Origin: DASQZJ01 sp035638775
Lineage (GTDB): Bacteria > Pseudomonadota > Gammaproteobacteria > UBA5335 > SLRW01
Direction of reading: 5' to 3'
Assembly (NCBI GenBank): GCA_035638775.1
Contig: DASQZJ010000012.1
Location: 62,001-126,000 of the forward strand
DNA: 64,000 bases
The notes below the pieces were generated by a model. It had not been told where the DNA came from, made no database searches, and saw nothing but the letters and a program-made list of their open reading frames with translations. This document shows positions 15,269 through 24,855 of this stretch, in pieces. The translations under genes and the position numbers were made by a program. Position 1 is the first letter of the stretch; each line of letters opens with the position of its first letter.

Positions 15269-17602
15269 ATGCGGCCCGCGACGCTCACGGACGAGCATCA
15301 TCCACGCCGGCTTTCGCCGCCGCTACCGGCGTTGTCGGGGGTGCTTCGCCGTTGCTGGCCGGTCCCGCTGCTGGCGATTGCGCTGCTGGGACAGGTCTGC
15401 GCGGCGCCCCGCATCACGGCCGTGCGTGCCAGCCAGCGCGGCCGGGACGACGCCGAGTACGTGAGCCTGGTCGCAAGCCCGCACCGCAGCCTCGCGGGCT
15501 ACAGCCTGATCGTGGTCGAGGGTGACCACGGCCGTGCCGGGCATATCGACCGTCGCATCGACTTCACCGACCGCGACCGCGTCGGCGGCAACGGTCGTTT
15601 CCTGCTCGGGGTCTGCGCGGGCCTGCGCCGCCTGTATCACCTGCAGCCTGACCTGGCGCTGCCCGCAAACTATTTCGAGAACTCGTCGCTGACGCTTGCG
15701 CTGGTCCGCACCGTCACGCTGCCGACACGCGGCCTGGCCGGTGTCGCCGCCGTCAGCGCCCTCGCGCTGGACGATGGCGATCCGGGCGACCGCTTCTATT
15801 TCGGTGCCGCGCGGGTGGGTCCGGACGGCAAGTACTTCCCGCCGGGAGCCCGCCAGGTGCACGCGCATTGGCGCACGCTCCCGTTCCACGCGGGTCGCGA
15901 GCCGGCCCCCGCCGCCGGCGGACACGGTGGATGCCGCGCAACTCCGGTCTCGATCCCGGAGATCCAGGGCAAGGGCATGCGATCCCCCTACACGAGCCGG
16001 CCGGTCCGCGCCGGCGGCGTGGTCAGTGCCGTCGACCGACGGCGGTCCGGCTTCTGGCTTCAGGCGGTGCCGGGCGACGGCGACCCGGAGACCAGCGACG
16101 GAGTGTTCGTCCATGATCCGCACCTGCGCCATCGCGGCATCCGCACCGGCGATCGGCTGGTGCTGACCGGGCGGGTGCGAGAGGCGCCCACCGGGCGCAC
16201 TCCGCCTCGGACCGAGATCTTCCTGGTGCGCCGGATCCGCCGCCTCGAGCGCGGAGTGGCTTTGCCGGGGCCGGTACGACTGCAGCGCCTGCCCCGGAGC
16301 GCACGGCGTGATGCGATGAAGCACTGGGAGTCGCTCGAGGGCATGCGGGTGCGCGTTTCACACGGGATGGTCGTGGGACCCACCGACGCCCACGGCGACG
16401 CGGTCGTACTGGCCCCGGGCAACGTGCGCTCCGAGCCCGACCTCACCGCGGCGACCGGCATCCTGCGCCTGCGCGCCACGGCGCCGGGCCGAGTGAGCTA
16501 CCATCCCGAGCGCATCATGCTCTCCTCGCTGGGCTCCGCGCGGCCGCGGCCACTGCGCACCGGAGACCGGATGGCCCGCGCGACCGGCGTGGTCGACATC
16601 CGCTACGGAAGCTACCGCGTGCTGGTCACCGGAGTACGGGCGTCGCCCTCGCCGGTTCCGGCCGCGAGCCCCCTGCGAGCGCCCCGCACAGGCACCCTGG
16701 CCGTCGCGTCGATGAACCTCGAGAACCTTTTCCCTCCCGGAGCGCGTAGTTCCGCGGACGCCCATCCAGTGCGTCGCCGGGACTACGAACGACACCGGGA
16801 CAAGCTGGTGTCCCTGTTCGCGGAAACTCTTCGTGCGCCGGCTCTGATCGTGGTGACCGAGGCCGGGAGCGCGTCCGTGATCGAGGATCTCGCCGCGCGC
16901 CTGGGACGGCGCACCGGCCACCCCTACCACGCTGCCAGCCGGCCCAGCGGCGACCGCCGCGGCATCCGCGCGGGTTTCCTCTGGCGGGCGGACCGGATGC
17001 GCCGGGAGCATGTCGAGTCACTGTCCGCGCCCGGGCGTGATCCGCTGCTCGGCCGCTTCACCGTGGCGGGCCGGACGCTCACCGTGATCGCGGTGCACTT
17101 CCGGAGCAAGTACGCGGATGATCCCCTGTTCTGCGCCTGCATCCCGCGCCGACCGAGCGAGCGCCTGCGACGCCGCCAAGCGGCGCGGGTGCGCGAGCGG
17201 GTGTCCCGCGCGCTCCGGCGCAATTCGGGCGCGCTGCTGCTGGTGACGGGGGATTTCAACGACTTCGCCTTTCGCGAGCCGCGCGAGGGCGGCCCCGACC
17301 CGGTAAGCCTGATCGCCAACGGACAGCCCCCGCGCCTGACGGATCTCACCGCGCGTGTCCCCGGGCCGCGGCGCTACAGCTACATCTACCGCGGCAATGC
17401 CCAGCTCATCGACCACATGCTGGCCAGCCCCGCGCTCGCCGGTCAAGCGACCCTGGTGCGCCTGCCGCACGTCAACGCCGCCTTCCCCGCCTCCCTGGCC
17501 CGCGACCCGCATACGGTGCGGAGAAGCTCGGATCACGACCCCATCGCCGCGCGCTTCCGCCTGCCTCCCGCCGCGAAACGTTCACCCCCGTCAACCCCTT
17601 AA
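15269..17602 (+). CDS. secreted endonuclease/exonuclease/phosphatase-family nuclease
   Basis: A 777-residue ExeM/NucH-like extracellular nuclease. An N-terminal Arg-rich region and hydrophobic PLLAIALLGQVCA give a signal peptide ending near CAA-PR. A lamin-tail-like beta region follows (EYVSLVASPHRSLAGYSLIV), then an OB-like YhcR domain (SIPEIQGKGMRSPYTSRPV, then GFWLQAVPGDGDPETSDGVF). The C-terminal third is the EEP catalytic domain, with NLENLF, VVTEAGSASVI, GDFNDF and SSDHDPIAARF covering the metal and catalytic residues. It likely degrades extracellular DNA for phosphate or biofilm turnover. An in-frame GTG at 15341 would give a tidier signal peptide. It begins 12 bp after the cysB-like gene. 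Confidence 0.85.
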   Translation: MRPATLTDEHHPRRLSPPLPALSGVLRRCWPVPLLAIALLGQVCAAPRITAVRASQRGRDDAEYVSLVASPHRSLAGYSLIVVEGDHGRAGHIDRRIDFTDRDRVGGNGRFLLGVCAGLRRLYHLQPDLALPANYFENSSLTLALVRTVTLPTRGLAGVAAVSALALDDGDPGDRFYFGAARVGPDGKYFPPGARQVHAHWRTLPFHAGREPAPAAGGHGGCRATPVSIPEIQGKGMRSPYTSRPVRAGGVVSAVDRRRSGFWLQAVPGDGDPETSDGVFVHDPHLRHRGIRTGDRLVLTGRVREAPTGRTPPRTEIFLVRRIRRLERGVALPGPVRLQRLPRSARRDAMKHWESLEGMRVRVSHGMVVGPTDAHGDAVVLAPGNVRSEPDLTAATGILRLRATAPGRVSYHPERIMLSSLGSARPRPLRTGDRMARATGVVDIRYGSYRVLVTGVRASPSPVPAASPLRAPRTGTLAVASMNLENLFPPGARSSADAHPVRRRDYERHRDKLVSLFAETLRAPALIVVTEAGSASVIEDLAARLGRRTGHPYHAASRPSGDRRGIRAGFLWRADRMRREHVESLSAPGRDPLLGRFTVAGRTLTVIAVHFRSKYADDPLFCACIPRRPSERLRRRQAARVRERVSRALRRNSGALLLVTGDFNDFAFREPREGGPDPVSLIANGQPPRLTDLTARVPGPRRYSYIYRGNAQLIDHMLASPALAGQATLVRLPHVNAAFPASLARDPHTVRRSSDHDPIAARFRLPPAAKRSPPSTP

Positions 17603-17699
17603 TAACCTGAGAACTTCCCCGTCCCCCTCGGATACCGCGGATGAATGGTACGATGCCCGGCAACCACGACCCACCGAACCACGCGAAGGAGACACACGC

Positions 17700-18734
17700 A
17701 TGAGCGAGCGGAATCACGAGATCCGGCTGGCGGTACGGCCCCGCGGCTGGCCCGACCAGAGCAACTTCGAGTACGCCGAGGTGCCCGTGCCCGAGCCCGC
17801 CGACGGGGAGGTGCTGGTGCGCAACATCTACATGTCGGTCGACCCCTACATGCGTGGCCGCATGAACGACGTCAAGTCCTATGTGCCGCCGTTCCAGGTC
17901 GGCAAGCCGCTGGAGGGACACGCGATCGGGCAGGTCGTGCGCTCGCGCAGCAGCGAGCTTGCCGAGGGCGACCTGGTGAGCAGCATGTACGGATGGCGCG
18001 AGTACTTTGCGGCCCCGCCGAGCCCGGCGGGCGGCATGCCGCTGATGAAGGTCGATCCCGACCTTGCCCCCCTGCCGGCCTATCTCGGGGTCCTGGGCAT
18101 GCCGGGACTGACGGCCTACGCCGGCCTGCTGGAGATCGGCCAGCCAAGCACCGGCGAGACGGTGCTGGTGTCGGCGGCCTCGGGCGCCGTCGGCAGCGTG
18201 GTGGGCCAGATCGCCCGGATCAAGGGCTGCCGCGCCGTGGGCATGGCGGGCTCCGACGAGAAGGTGCATCACCTGACGGACGAGCTGGGCTTCGACGAGG
18301 CCTTCAACTACAAGACCGACGACCTCAACGGTGCCATTGCCCACGCCTGCCCCGACGGTGTGGACGTCTACTTCGAGAACGTCGGCGGCAGGATACTCGA
18401 GGCGGCGCTGATGCACATGCGCCCCTTCGGGCGGATTCCGGTATGCGGCATGATTTCCCTGTACAACCTGGAGAAGCTGGAGCCGGGCCCGGCCAGCATC
18501 ATCCAGATCATTCCCAACCGGCTGCGGATGCAGGGCTTCATCGTCTCCGACCATTTCGACCTGATGCCCCGCTTCCAGCAGGACATGGCCGGATGGATTC
18601 GCGACGGCCGCATCAAGCACCGGGAGACCATCGAGGAGGGACTCGAGAACGCGCCGCGGGCCTTCCTCGACATGATGCACGGCAAGAATGTCGGCAAGAT
18701 GGTGGTGCGCGTCTCCGACGATCCCACGGCCTGA
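17700..18734 (+). CDS. zinc-free MDR-family NADP-dependent oxidoreductase
   Basis: A 344-residue medium-chain reductase of the CurA/YncB group (leukotriene B4 12-hydroxydehydrogenase-like), which reduces carbon-carbon double bonds of enones with NADPH. Marks are NIYMSVDPYMRGRM near residue 40, the dinucleotide-binding SAASGAVGSVVGQIA (about 157-171), CRAVGMAGSDEK after it, and NVGGRILEAAL. No zinc-ligand cysteines are present. An AGGAG site (17687-17691) fixes the ATG at 17700, although the frame is open well upstream. The physiological substrate is unknown. Confidence 0.92.
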   Translation: MSERNHEIRLAVRPRGWPDQSNFEYAEVPVPEPADGEVLVRNIYMSVDPYMRGRMNDVKSYVPPFQVGKPLEGHAIGQVVRSRSSELAEGDLVSSMYGWREYFAAPPSPAGGMPLMKVDPDLAPLPAYLGVLGMPGLTAYAGLLEIGQPSTGETVLVSAASGAVGSVVGQIARIKGCRAVGMAGSDEKVHHLTDELGFDEAFNYKTDDLNGAIAHACPDGVDVYFENVGGRILEAALMHMRPFGRIPVCGMISLYNLEKLEPGPASIIQIIPNRLRMQGFIVSDHFDLMPRFQQDMAGWIRDGRIKHRETIEEGLENAPRAFLDMMHGKNVGKMVVRVSDDPTA

Positions 18735-18775
18735 GCTCGCGGGGCGCGGCAGCCGCCGCGCCCCCGACCTGCCGG

Positions 18776-19093
18776 CTACGGCTGTTCGGTCCGTCCCGCC
18801 CCGCAATTCCAGCAGATGTCGAACTCCGGGCCCACCTGCTCGCCGCAGCGGGCGCACCGCCAGGATGGTGCGTCGGAACGGGCGGGCTGCAGCACCTCGG
18901 CGATCATCTCCCGGGCGAGCCGGTACTGGCGCGCGTCCTCCAGCCACAGCACCGGGCGGGTATCGGCCGGCAACTGCCCCACCCCGCCCTGCAGATACAC
19001 GCCCTGGACGTGCACGCGTATGCCGCGTGCCGCCAGGTAATCCCGGCACATCTGCGCTTCCAGCAGCCCCTGGGCCTCGTACAGCGGGATCAT
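18776..19093 (-). CDS. DUF2007 signal-transducing-like protein with C-terminal zinc ribbon
   Basis: A 105-residue protein. Residues 1-70 match DUF2007 (MIPLYEAQGLLEAQMCRDYL, a ferredoxin-like fold related to PII-type sensors), and residues 80-98 form a zinc ribbon, CARCGEQVGPEFDICWNCG. GGGAGG stands immediately before the ATG at 19093; a much longer frame upstream is a shadow of serS. The combination of the two domains is common in gammaproteobacteria but has no assigned function. It lies 74 bp downstream of serS in the same orientation. Confidence 0.8.
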   Translation of the reverse strand: MIPLYEAQGLLEAQMCRDYLAARGIRVHVQGVYLQGGVGQLPADTRPVLWLEDARQYRLAREMIAEVLQPARSDAPSWRCARCGEQVGPEFDICWNCGAGRTEQP

Positions 19094-19167
19094 GCCTCCC
19101 CCTCGTCGGGTCTCCTCCAGCATAGCGGGTCCGGGTGGCCGCAACGAGGCACCGCCTGCGCCCGCGC

Positions 19168-20445
19168 TCAGGCCCGAATCAGCGCCTGCCCGCCCATGTA
19201 GGGCTGCAGCGCCTCGGGCACGGCGATGCTGCCATCGGCCTGCTGGTAGTTCTCCAGTACCGCCACCAGCGCCCGGCCGACCGCCAGGCCGGACCCGTTG
19301 AGGGTGTGGGCCGGCTCCGGCCTGCCCGTGTCCGGGTTGCGGAAGCGGGCCTTCATGCGCCGGGCCTGGAAGCCCTCGAAGTTGCTGCAGGAGGAGATCT
19401 CGCGGTAGCGCCGCTGGCTCGGCAGCCAGACTTCGAGGTCGTAGGTCTTCGCGGCAGCGAAGCCCATGTCGCCGGCGCACAGTGCCACCACCCGGTAGGC
19501 CAGGCCGAGCTCGCGCAGGATGGCCTCCGCGTGCCCGGTGAGCTCCTCGAGGGCGTTGTAGGAGCGCTCCGGGGCCACCACCTGGACCAGCTCGACCTTC
19601 TCGAACTGGTGCTGGCGGATCATCCCGCGGGTGTCCTTGCCGTAGGAGCCGGCCTCGGAGCGGAAGCACGGCGTATGCGCAACCAGCCGCAGCGGAAGCG
19701 CCTCCGCTTCCAGAATTCCCTCCCCGGCCAGGTTGGTGACCGGGACTTCGGCCGTGGGAATGAGGTAGTAGCCCCAGTCGCCGCCGATGGGGAACAGGTC
19801 TTCCTCGAACTTGGGCAGCTGGCCGGTGCCGATCAGCGTCTGCCGGTTCACCATGTACGGGACGTAGACTTCTTCGTAGCCGTGCTGCTGCGTGTGGCGA
19901 TCCAGCATGAACTGGATCAGGGCCCGCTGCATGCGGGCCAGCTCGCCGCGCAGCACCACGAAGCGGCTGCCCGCGATGCGGCCGGCGCTCTCGAAGTCCA
20001 TCCGGCCGCGCGCCGCGCCCAGGTCGACGTGGTCGCGCGGTTCGAAGTCGAACCGCGGCGGCTCGCCCCAGCGGCGCAGCTCGACGTTGGCATCCTCGGC
20101 CAGGCCGTCCGGTACGCTGTCGTGCGGCACATTGGGGATGCCCAGGAGAAGCTCGTCCAGCTGCGTCCGGGTCTCCTCCAGGCGCTCCTCCGCCGCCTCG
20201 AGCCGCTCACCCAGGCTGGAGACCCGGTCGATCAGCGGCTGGATGTCCCGGCCCGCGGCCTTGGCCTTGCCGATCTCGCGCGAGCGCACGTTGCGCTCGT
20301 TGCGCAGCTCCTCGGTCTCGACCTGAACCTGTCGGCGGGTTTCCTCCAGACGCCGGAAGGCGTCCACGTCGAGCTCGAAGCCCCGCCGCTTCAGGCGGAG
20401 GGCCACGTCGTCGAGCTCGTTGCGCAGGCGTCTGGGGTCCAGCAT
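19168..20445 (-). CDS. serS: seryl-tRNA synthetase
   Basis: A 425-residue class II aminoacyl-tRNA synthetase charging tRNA-Ser (one such tRNA is at 7849-7938) and tRNA-Sec. The N-terminal antiparallel coiled coil (about 1-110, rich in E/R/L) binds the long variable arm. Motif 2 is seen in PCFRSEAGSYGKDTRGMIR and motif 3 near the C terminus (LNGSGLAVGRALVAVLE). Length is normal. Start MLDPRRLRNELDDV is standard. It begins 5 bp after the rarA stop in the conserved ftsK-lolA-rarA-serS order. Confidence 0.97.
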   Translation of the reverse strand: MLDPRRLRNELDDVALRLKRRGFELDVDAFRRLEETRRQVQVETEELRNERNVRSREIGKAKAAGRDIQPLIDRVSSLGERLEAAEERLEETRTQLDELLLGIPNVPHDSVPDGLAEDANVELRRWGEPPRFDFEPRDHVDLGAARGRMDFESAGRIAGSRFVVLRGELARMQRALIQFMLDRHTQQHGYEEVYVPYMVNRQTLIGTGQLPKFEEDLFPIGGDWGYYLIPTAEVPVTNLAGEGILEAEALPLRLVAHTPCFRSEAGSYGKDTRGMIRQHQFEKVELVQVVAPERSYNALEELTGHAEAILRELGLAYRVVALCAGDMGFAAAKTYDLEVWLPSQRRYREISSCSNFEGFQARRMKARFRNPDTGRPEPAHTLNGSGLAVGRALVAVLENYQQADGSIAVPEALQPYMGGQALIRA

Positions 20446-20450
20446 GGGAT

Positions 20451-21770
20451 CTACGGTTTCCTGCTCTTGCGGTCTTTTTCCCGCAGCGCCTCGAGCTTCT
20501 CCCCGATGCGGATCTCGAGGCCCCGGGGCACCGGCCGGTAATAGCGCCGCTCCCCCATTTCCTCGGGGAAATAGCGTTCGCCCGCGGCGTAGGCGTCCGG
20601 CTCGTCATGGGCGTAACGGTAGCGACGGCCGTAACCCAGTTCCTTCATCAGGCGCGTCGGTGCGTTGCGGAGATGGATCGGAACCGGCAGCGAGCCGTAC
20701 GCCGCGGCATCCTTCACGGACTGGTTGAAGGCGGTGTAGACGGCGTTGCTCTTCGGCGCGCAGGCAAGATACACAACGGCCTGGGCGACCGCAAGATGGC
20801 CCTCCGGACTGCCGAGACGTTCCTGGACGTCCCAGGCGTCCAGCGCCAGCGCGACGGCGCGCGGATCCGCGTTGCCGATGTCCTCGCTCGCCATGCGCAC
20901 CACCCGGCGCGCGATGTACAGGGGATCGCAGCCCCCGTCCAGCATCCGTGCCAGCCAGTACAGGGCGGCGTCCGGGGCGGACCCGCGCACCGATTTGTGC
21001 AGCGCCGAGATCTGGTCGTAGAACGCTTCTCCCCCCTTGTCGAACTGGCGCACGCCGCCGGCCACCACCTCGGCCACGATCGCCTCGTCCACACGCCCGC
21101 CATGCGCTTCATCGCCCGCCAGGTCGGCGCACAGCTCCAGCAGGTTCAGGGCGCGGCGCGCATCTCCGTCGGCCGCCTCGGCGAGCCGCTCCAGCAGCGC
21201 CGGCGCCACGGTCGTGCCGCGCCCGCCCAGCCCGCGTTCGGCATCCTCCAGCGCCCGGTCCAGCAGGCGGCGCAGGTCGGACGGCTGCAGCCGCCGCAGC
21301 ACATAGGTGCGGGCACGCGAGAGCAGCGCATTGTTGAGCTCGAACGAGGGGTTCTCGGTGGTGGCACCCACGAATACCAGGGTGCCGTCCTCCACGTACG
21401 GCAGGAACGCGTCCTGCTGCGCCTTGTTGAAGCGATGGACCTCGTCGATGAACAGGATCGTGCCCCGTCCCTCGGAGTGGCGCAGGGCGCGGGCGCTCTC
21501 CACGGCTGCACGCACGTCCTTCACCCCGGCCATGACGGCCGAGAGGGTCACGAAAGCCATGTCGCAGTATTCCGCGATCAGCCGCGCCAGGGTGGTCTTG
21601 CCCGAACCCGGCGGGCCCCACAGCACCATCGAGTGCAGCGAGCCGCCCTCGATCGCCAGCCTGAGCGGCTTGCCGGGGGCCAGCAGGTGCTCCTGGCCGA
21701 CGCACTCGTCCAGCGTGCGCGGCCGCATGCGATCCGCCAGCGGCCGGTAGGCGGCGTTCCTAACCGTCAT
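20451..21770 (-). CDS. rarA: replication-associated recombination protein A (MgsA/RarA)
   Basis: A 439-residue AAA+ ATPase acting at stalled replication forks. Walker A is GPPGSGKTTLARLIAEY (about 52-68), Walker B FIDEVHRFNKAQQDAFLPY, sensor 1 region GATTENPSFELNNALLSRA. The C-terminal part has the tetramerisation domain (SVRGSAPDAALYWLARML) and HLRNAPTRLMKELGYG. It lies between lolA (36-bp gap) and serS (5-bp gap) on the same strand. Confidence 0.97.
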   Translation of the reverse strand: MTVRNAAYRPLADRMRPRTLDECVGQEHLLAPGKPLRLAIEGGSLHSMVLWGPPGSGKTTLARLIAEYCDMAFVTLSAVMAGVKDVRAAVESARALRHSEGRGTILFIDEVHRFNKAQQDAFLPYVEDGTLVFVGATTENPSFELNNALLSRARTYVLRRLQPSDLRRLLDRALEDAERGLGGRGTTVAPALLERLAEAADGDARRALNLLELCADLAGDEAHGGRVDEAIVAEVVAGGVRQFDKGGEAFYDQISALHKSVRGSAPDAALYWLARMLDGGCDPLYIARRVVRMASEDIGNADPRAVALALDAWDVQERLGSPEGHLAVAQAVVYLACAPKSNAVYTAFNQSVKDAAAYGSLPVPIHLRNAPTRLMKELGYGRRYRYAHDEPDAYAAGERYFPEEMGERRYYRPVPRGLEIRIGEKLEALREKDRKSRKP

Positions 21771-21806
21771 GGCCCGTCTCCACCGCGCCCCGTACGGGGT
21801 GCATGC

Positions 21807-22472
21807 TCAGCCTCCGACCACCTCGACCCCGGGCGGCGCCTCGAGCTGGAAGCGTGAACCCTTGATCGGCTGGTTCACCCGCACGTCGCTGAAGCGGATG
21901 CGGGTGGTCTCGTCGAAGGTGTCATGCAGCTCCATCACAGCCAGCCGGCCGTCCCTGAATCCCAGGCGCACGCTCTTGAAATCGGTATCGTGGGTCCTGG
22001 GCTTGAGTTCCACCCAGCGGGTCTTGCCCACCTTTCCGAGGTCCTTGATGTGAAACCGCTTGTCCAGCGCCGTACCCCCGGCAAGCAGCATCGCGGGCGT
22101 GCTGGTGAGCGCCTTGCTCACCGGCCGCACCGTGATCTGCGACAGGTCCACATCGTAGAGCTTCACGGTCTTGCCGTCGCTGACGATCAGGCGCTTGTGG
22201 GGCGCGTCGTAGCGCCAGCGAAAGCTGCCGGGGCGCTGGATCCAGACCTCTCCCCGGGCACGCTGCTTCACCTGCATGTTGCTGTCGAGCAACACCTGGC
22301 TGAAGCGGGCATGCAGCGTATGCACGCTGTGGTAGAAGTGCTCGAGCTCCTTGAGCGCCGTGGCGCCGTGCGAGGCGGCGGACGCGGCCGGCGCGAACAG
22401 TGCCGCTGTCAGGCACAGGACCAGCAGCCGCGCCAGGGGGCGCGGCCGGAACGTGGCGGGGAATCCGGTCAT
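21807..22472 (-). CDS. lolA: outer-membrane lipoprotein carrier protein LolA
   Basis: A 221-residue periplasmic chaperone that ferries lipoproteins from the LolCDE complex to the outer membrane. It has a signal peptide (LARLLVLCLTAALFAPAASA), then LKELEHFYHSVHTLHARFSQ and the family strand QRPGSFRWRYDAPHKRLIVS. The start ATG overlaps the ftsK stop by 4 bp (ATGA), so translation is probably coupled. LolC and LolD homologues are at 54.7-56.6 kb in this window. Confidence 0.95.
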   Translation of the reverse strand: MTGFPATFRPRPLARLLVLCLTAALFAPAASAASHGATALKELEHFYHSVHTLHARFSQVLLDSNMQVKQRARGEVWIQRPGSFRWRYDAPHKRLIVSDGKTVKLYDVDLSQITVRPVSKALTSTPAMLLAGGTALDKRFHIKDLGKVGKTRWVELKPRTHDTDFKSVRLGFRDGRLAVMELHDTFDETTRIRFSDVRVNQPIKGSRFQLEAPPGVEVVGG

Positions 22473-24793
22473 TCGGTCATATCGTCCTTCGGTGGGGGCG
22501 CCGCCAGCACTTCGCGCGAGCCGTTGCCCTGCAACGGGCCCACGATGCCGGCACTCTCCATCTGCTCCACCAGGCGCGCGGCGCGATTGTAGCCGATGCG
22601 CAGGCGGCGCTGGACGCCCGAGATGGAAGCCTTGCGCGTCTCGGTCACGACCCGGACGGCCTGGTCGTACAGCGGGTCCTGCTCCGCGTCGCCGGCGTCG
22701 CCCCCGCCGCCCGGGAGCAGGGCCGACTCCTCGGGTCCCGAAAGAACCTCGTCGAGATACTGCGGAGAGGCGCCCTTCTTCAGGTGGGACACCACCGCGT
22801 GCACCTCGTGGTCGCCCACGAACGCGCCGTGCACGCGGGTTGGCGAGCCCGTGCCGGGCGGCAGGTAAAGCATGTCGCCGTGGCCCAGCAGCTGCTCCGC
22901 TCCCATCTGGTCAAGGATGGTGCGCGAATCCACGCGCGAGGAGACCTGAAACGCGATCCGTGTCGGGATGTTGGCCTTGATCAGCCCGGTGATGACGTCG
23001 ACCGAGGGCCGCTGCGTCGCCAGGATCAGGTGAATCCCGGATGCGCGCGCCTTCTGCGCCAGGCGGGCGATGAGTTCCTCGACCTTCTTGCCGACCACCA
23101 TCATCAGGTCCGCGAGCTCGTCCACCACCACCACGATATACGGCAGCGGCTCGAGGGTTGCCGGTTGCGCCGCGTCGTCGAGATCGCCCTGGGCCTTGTC
23201 GTGCAGCGGATCCGCGATCGGCTCGCCGCGCTCGGCGGCTTCCTTCACCTTGCGGTTGAAACCGGCCAGGTTGCGCACCCCCACCGACGCCATCAGGCGG
23301 TAGCGCCGCTCCATCTCGGCCACGCACCAGCGCAGCGCGTTGCCGGCCTCCTTCATGTCCGTCACCACCGGTGCCAGCAGGTGCTGGATGCCGTCATACA
23401 CGGACAGCTCCAGCATCTTGGGATCGATCAGGATCAGCCGCACCTGTTCCGGACGGCTCTTGTAGAGCAGGCTGAGCAGCATCGCGTTGATCGCCACCGA
23501 CTTGCCCGAGCCGGTGGTGCCGGCCACCAGCAGGTGCGGCATGCGGGCCAGGTCGGCCACCACCGGGTAGCCGCTGATGTCCTTGCCCAGCGCCAGGGTC
23601 AGGAACGCGGAGGACTTGTCGTACTCGCGCGAGCGCAGGATCTCGCTGAGGCAGACGAGCTCCCTCTGTTCGTTGGGGATCTCCAGACCCACCACCGACT
23701 TGCCGGGGATGACCTCGACCACCCGAACGCTCACCGCCGACAGCGCCCGCGCCAGATCCTTCGACAGGTTTGAGATCTGGCTGACCTTGACCCCGGCGGC
23801 GGGCTGGAGCTCGAAGCGCGTCACGACCGGCCCGGGGTGCACCGCAACGACCTCCACCTCCACCCCGAAATCCCGGAGCTTGAGCTCGACCTGGCGCGAG
23901 ATCGCCTCCAGGGCCTCCTGGGAATAGGGCTTGCGGCTCTCCGGCGGCGAATCCAGCAGCGACAGCGGCGGCGGTTCACCCGGTACCACGGGTCCTTCGA
24001 ACAGCTTCCCCTGGCGCTCCTTCTGGGCCCGTTCGCTGGGCTCGACCGTTGCCACCTTGGGCTCGATACGCGGCTTTGCGCGCCGGCGGGCGCGGGACTG
24101 CTCGCGCTCGACGGTCTCGCGCCGCGCGCGGCGCGCCCGCCGATACCGGATCACCTCCCACGACGCGTGCCAGCGCCCGTGCAGGAAAGCCAGCAGGCCG
24201 AGCGTTATCCTCCCGGTCAGATCCATCAGGCGCAGCCAGGAAAGGCTGCTGAACAGGGTCACGCCGGTGAGAAACAGCGCCAGCATAAACAGCGTGGCGC
24301 CGACGAAACTGAACACCGCCACCAGGCCGTTGCCCACCGCGTCGCCCAGGATGCCCCCCGGGCCGAGCGGCAGCGGCATCATCCCGGTGCGCACGTGCAG
24401 CGCCGCCAGGGCGCTGCCCATCGTCAGGGTCAGCACGAAGCCCAGTGCCCGCAGGCCGGTGGTGGCGAGCGCCCCCCGGTCCGGCTCACGCAGGCCGCGA
24501 AAGGCGAGCCATCCGCACCAGCCCACCATCAGCGGGAACAGGTAGGCCATGTAGCCGAACAGGGACAGCAGCACGTCGGACAGGTACGCTCCCGCCAGGC
24601 CGCCGCGGTTGGCGATCCCCCGCCCCAGTCCGGTATGCGACCAGCCCGGATCCGCGGGACTGAAGCTGACCAGTGCCACCACCAGGTACACCGCCGCGGT
24701 CACCAGGACGATCAGCGCTCCCTCCCGCAGGCCGCGCGCCAGCGGCGGCACCCGCAGTGAGGTTCGATCCTTGTCCGGCGTCGCGTCCGCCAC
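22469..24793 (-). CDS. ftsK: DNA translocase FtsK
   Basis: A 774-residue septal DNA pump that segregates chromosome dimers and activates XerCD. Four N-terminal membrane helices (about residues 25-180) anchor it, a shortish charged linker follows, then the motor: alpha/beta domains with Walker A GTTGSGKSVAIN and Walker B-type PYIVVVVDELADLMMV, and the C-terminal gamma winged helix (ASISGVQRRLRIGYNRAARL) that reads KOPS. At 774 residues it has the short linker usual outside Enterobacteria. The start is GTG at 24793; the ribosome-binding site is weak. It overlaps lolA by 4 bp. Confidence 0.96.
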   Translation of the reverse strand: MADATPDKDRTSLRVPPLARGLREGALIVLVTAAVYLVVALVSFSPADPGWSHTGLGRGIANRGGLAGAYLSDVLLSLFGYMAYLFPLMVGWCGWLAFRGLREPDRGALATTGLRALGFVLTLTMGSALAALHVRTGMMPLPLGPGGILGDAVGNGLVAVFSFVGATLFMLALFLTGVTLFSSLSWLRLMDLTGRITLGLLAFLHGRWHASWEVIRYRRARRARRETVEREQSRARRRAKPRIEPKVATVEPSERAQKERQGKLFEGPVVPGEPPPLSLLDSPPESRKPYSQEALEAISRQVELKLRDFGVEVEVVAVHPGPVVTRFELQPAAGVKVSQISNLSKDLARALSAVSVRVVEVIPGKSVVGLEIPNEQRELVCLSEILRSREYDKSSAFLTLALGKDISGYPVVADLARMPHLLVAGTTGSGKSVAINAMLLSLLYKSRPEQVRLILIDPKMLELSVYDGIQHLLAPVVTDMKEAGNALRWCVAEMERRYRLMASVGVRNLAGFNRKVKEAAERGEPIADPLHDKAQGDLDDAAQPATLEPLPYIVVVVDELADLMMVVGKKVEELIARLAQKARASGIHLILATQRPSVDVITGLIKANIPTRIAFQVSSRVDSRTILDQMGAEQLLGHGDMLYLPPGTGSPTRVHGAFVGDHEVHAVVSHLKKGASPQYLDEVLSGPEESALLPGGGGDAGDAEQDPLYDQAVRVVTETRKASISGVQRRLRIGYNRAARLVEQMESAGIVGPLQGNGSREVLAAPPPKDDMTE

Positions 24794-24855
24794 TATGCTA
24801 AGCCCGTTTGTAAGAAGTGCACTGTAAGTAGCTATTTGATCATATTTTTGTTGGA
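24794..24855 (-). promoter_or_regulatory. AT-rich ftsK upstream region
   Basis: A 62-bp gap between the ald stop and the ftsK start, strikingly AT-rich for this genome. It contains two TGTAAG copies (plus strand) around the palindrome AGTGCACT. Likely the ftsK promoter; exact hexamers are unclear and I see no LexA box. Confidence 0.35.

Noticed and set aside
24794..24855. LexA box before ftsK
   Set aside because: No CTG-N10-CAG pattern in the gap; the TGTAAG repeats do not fit LexA.
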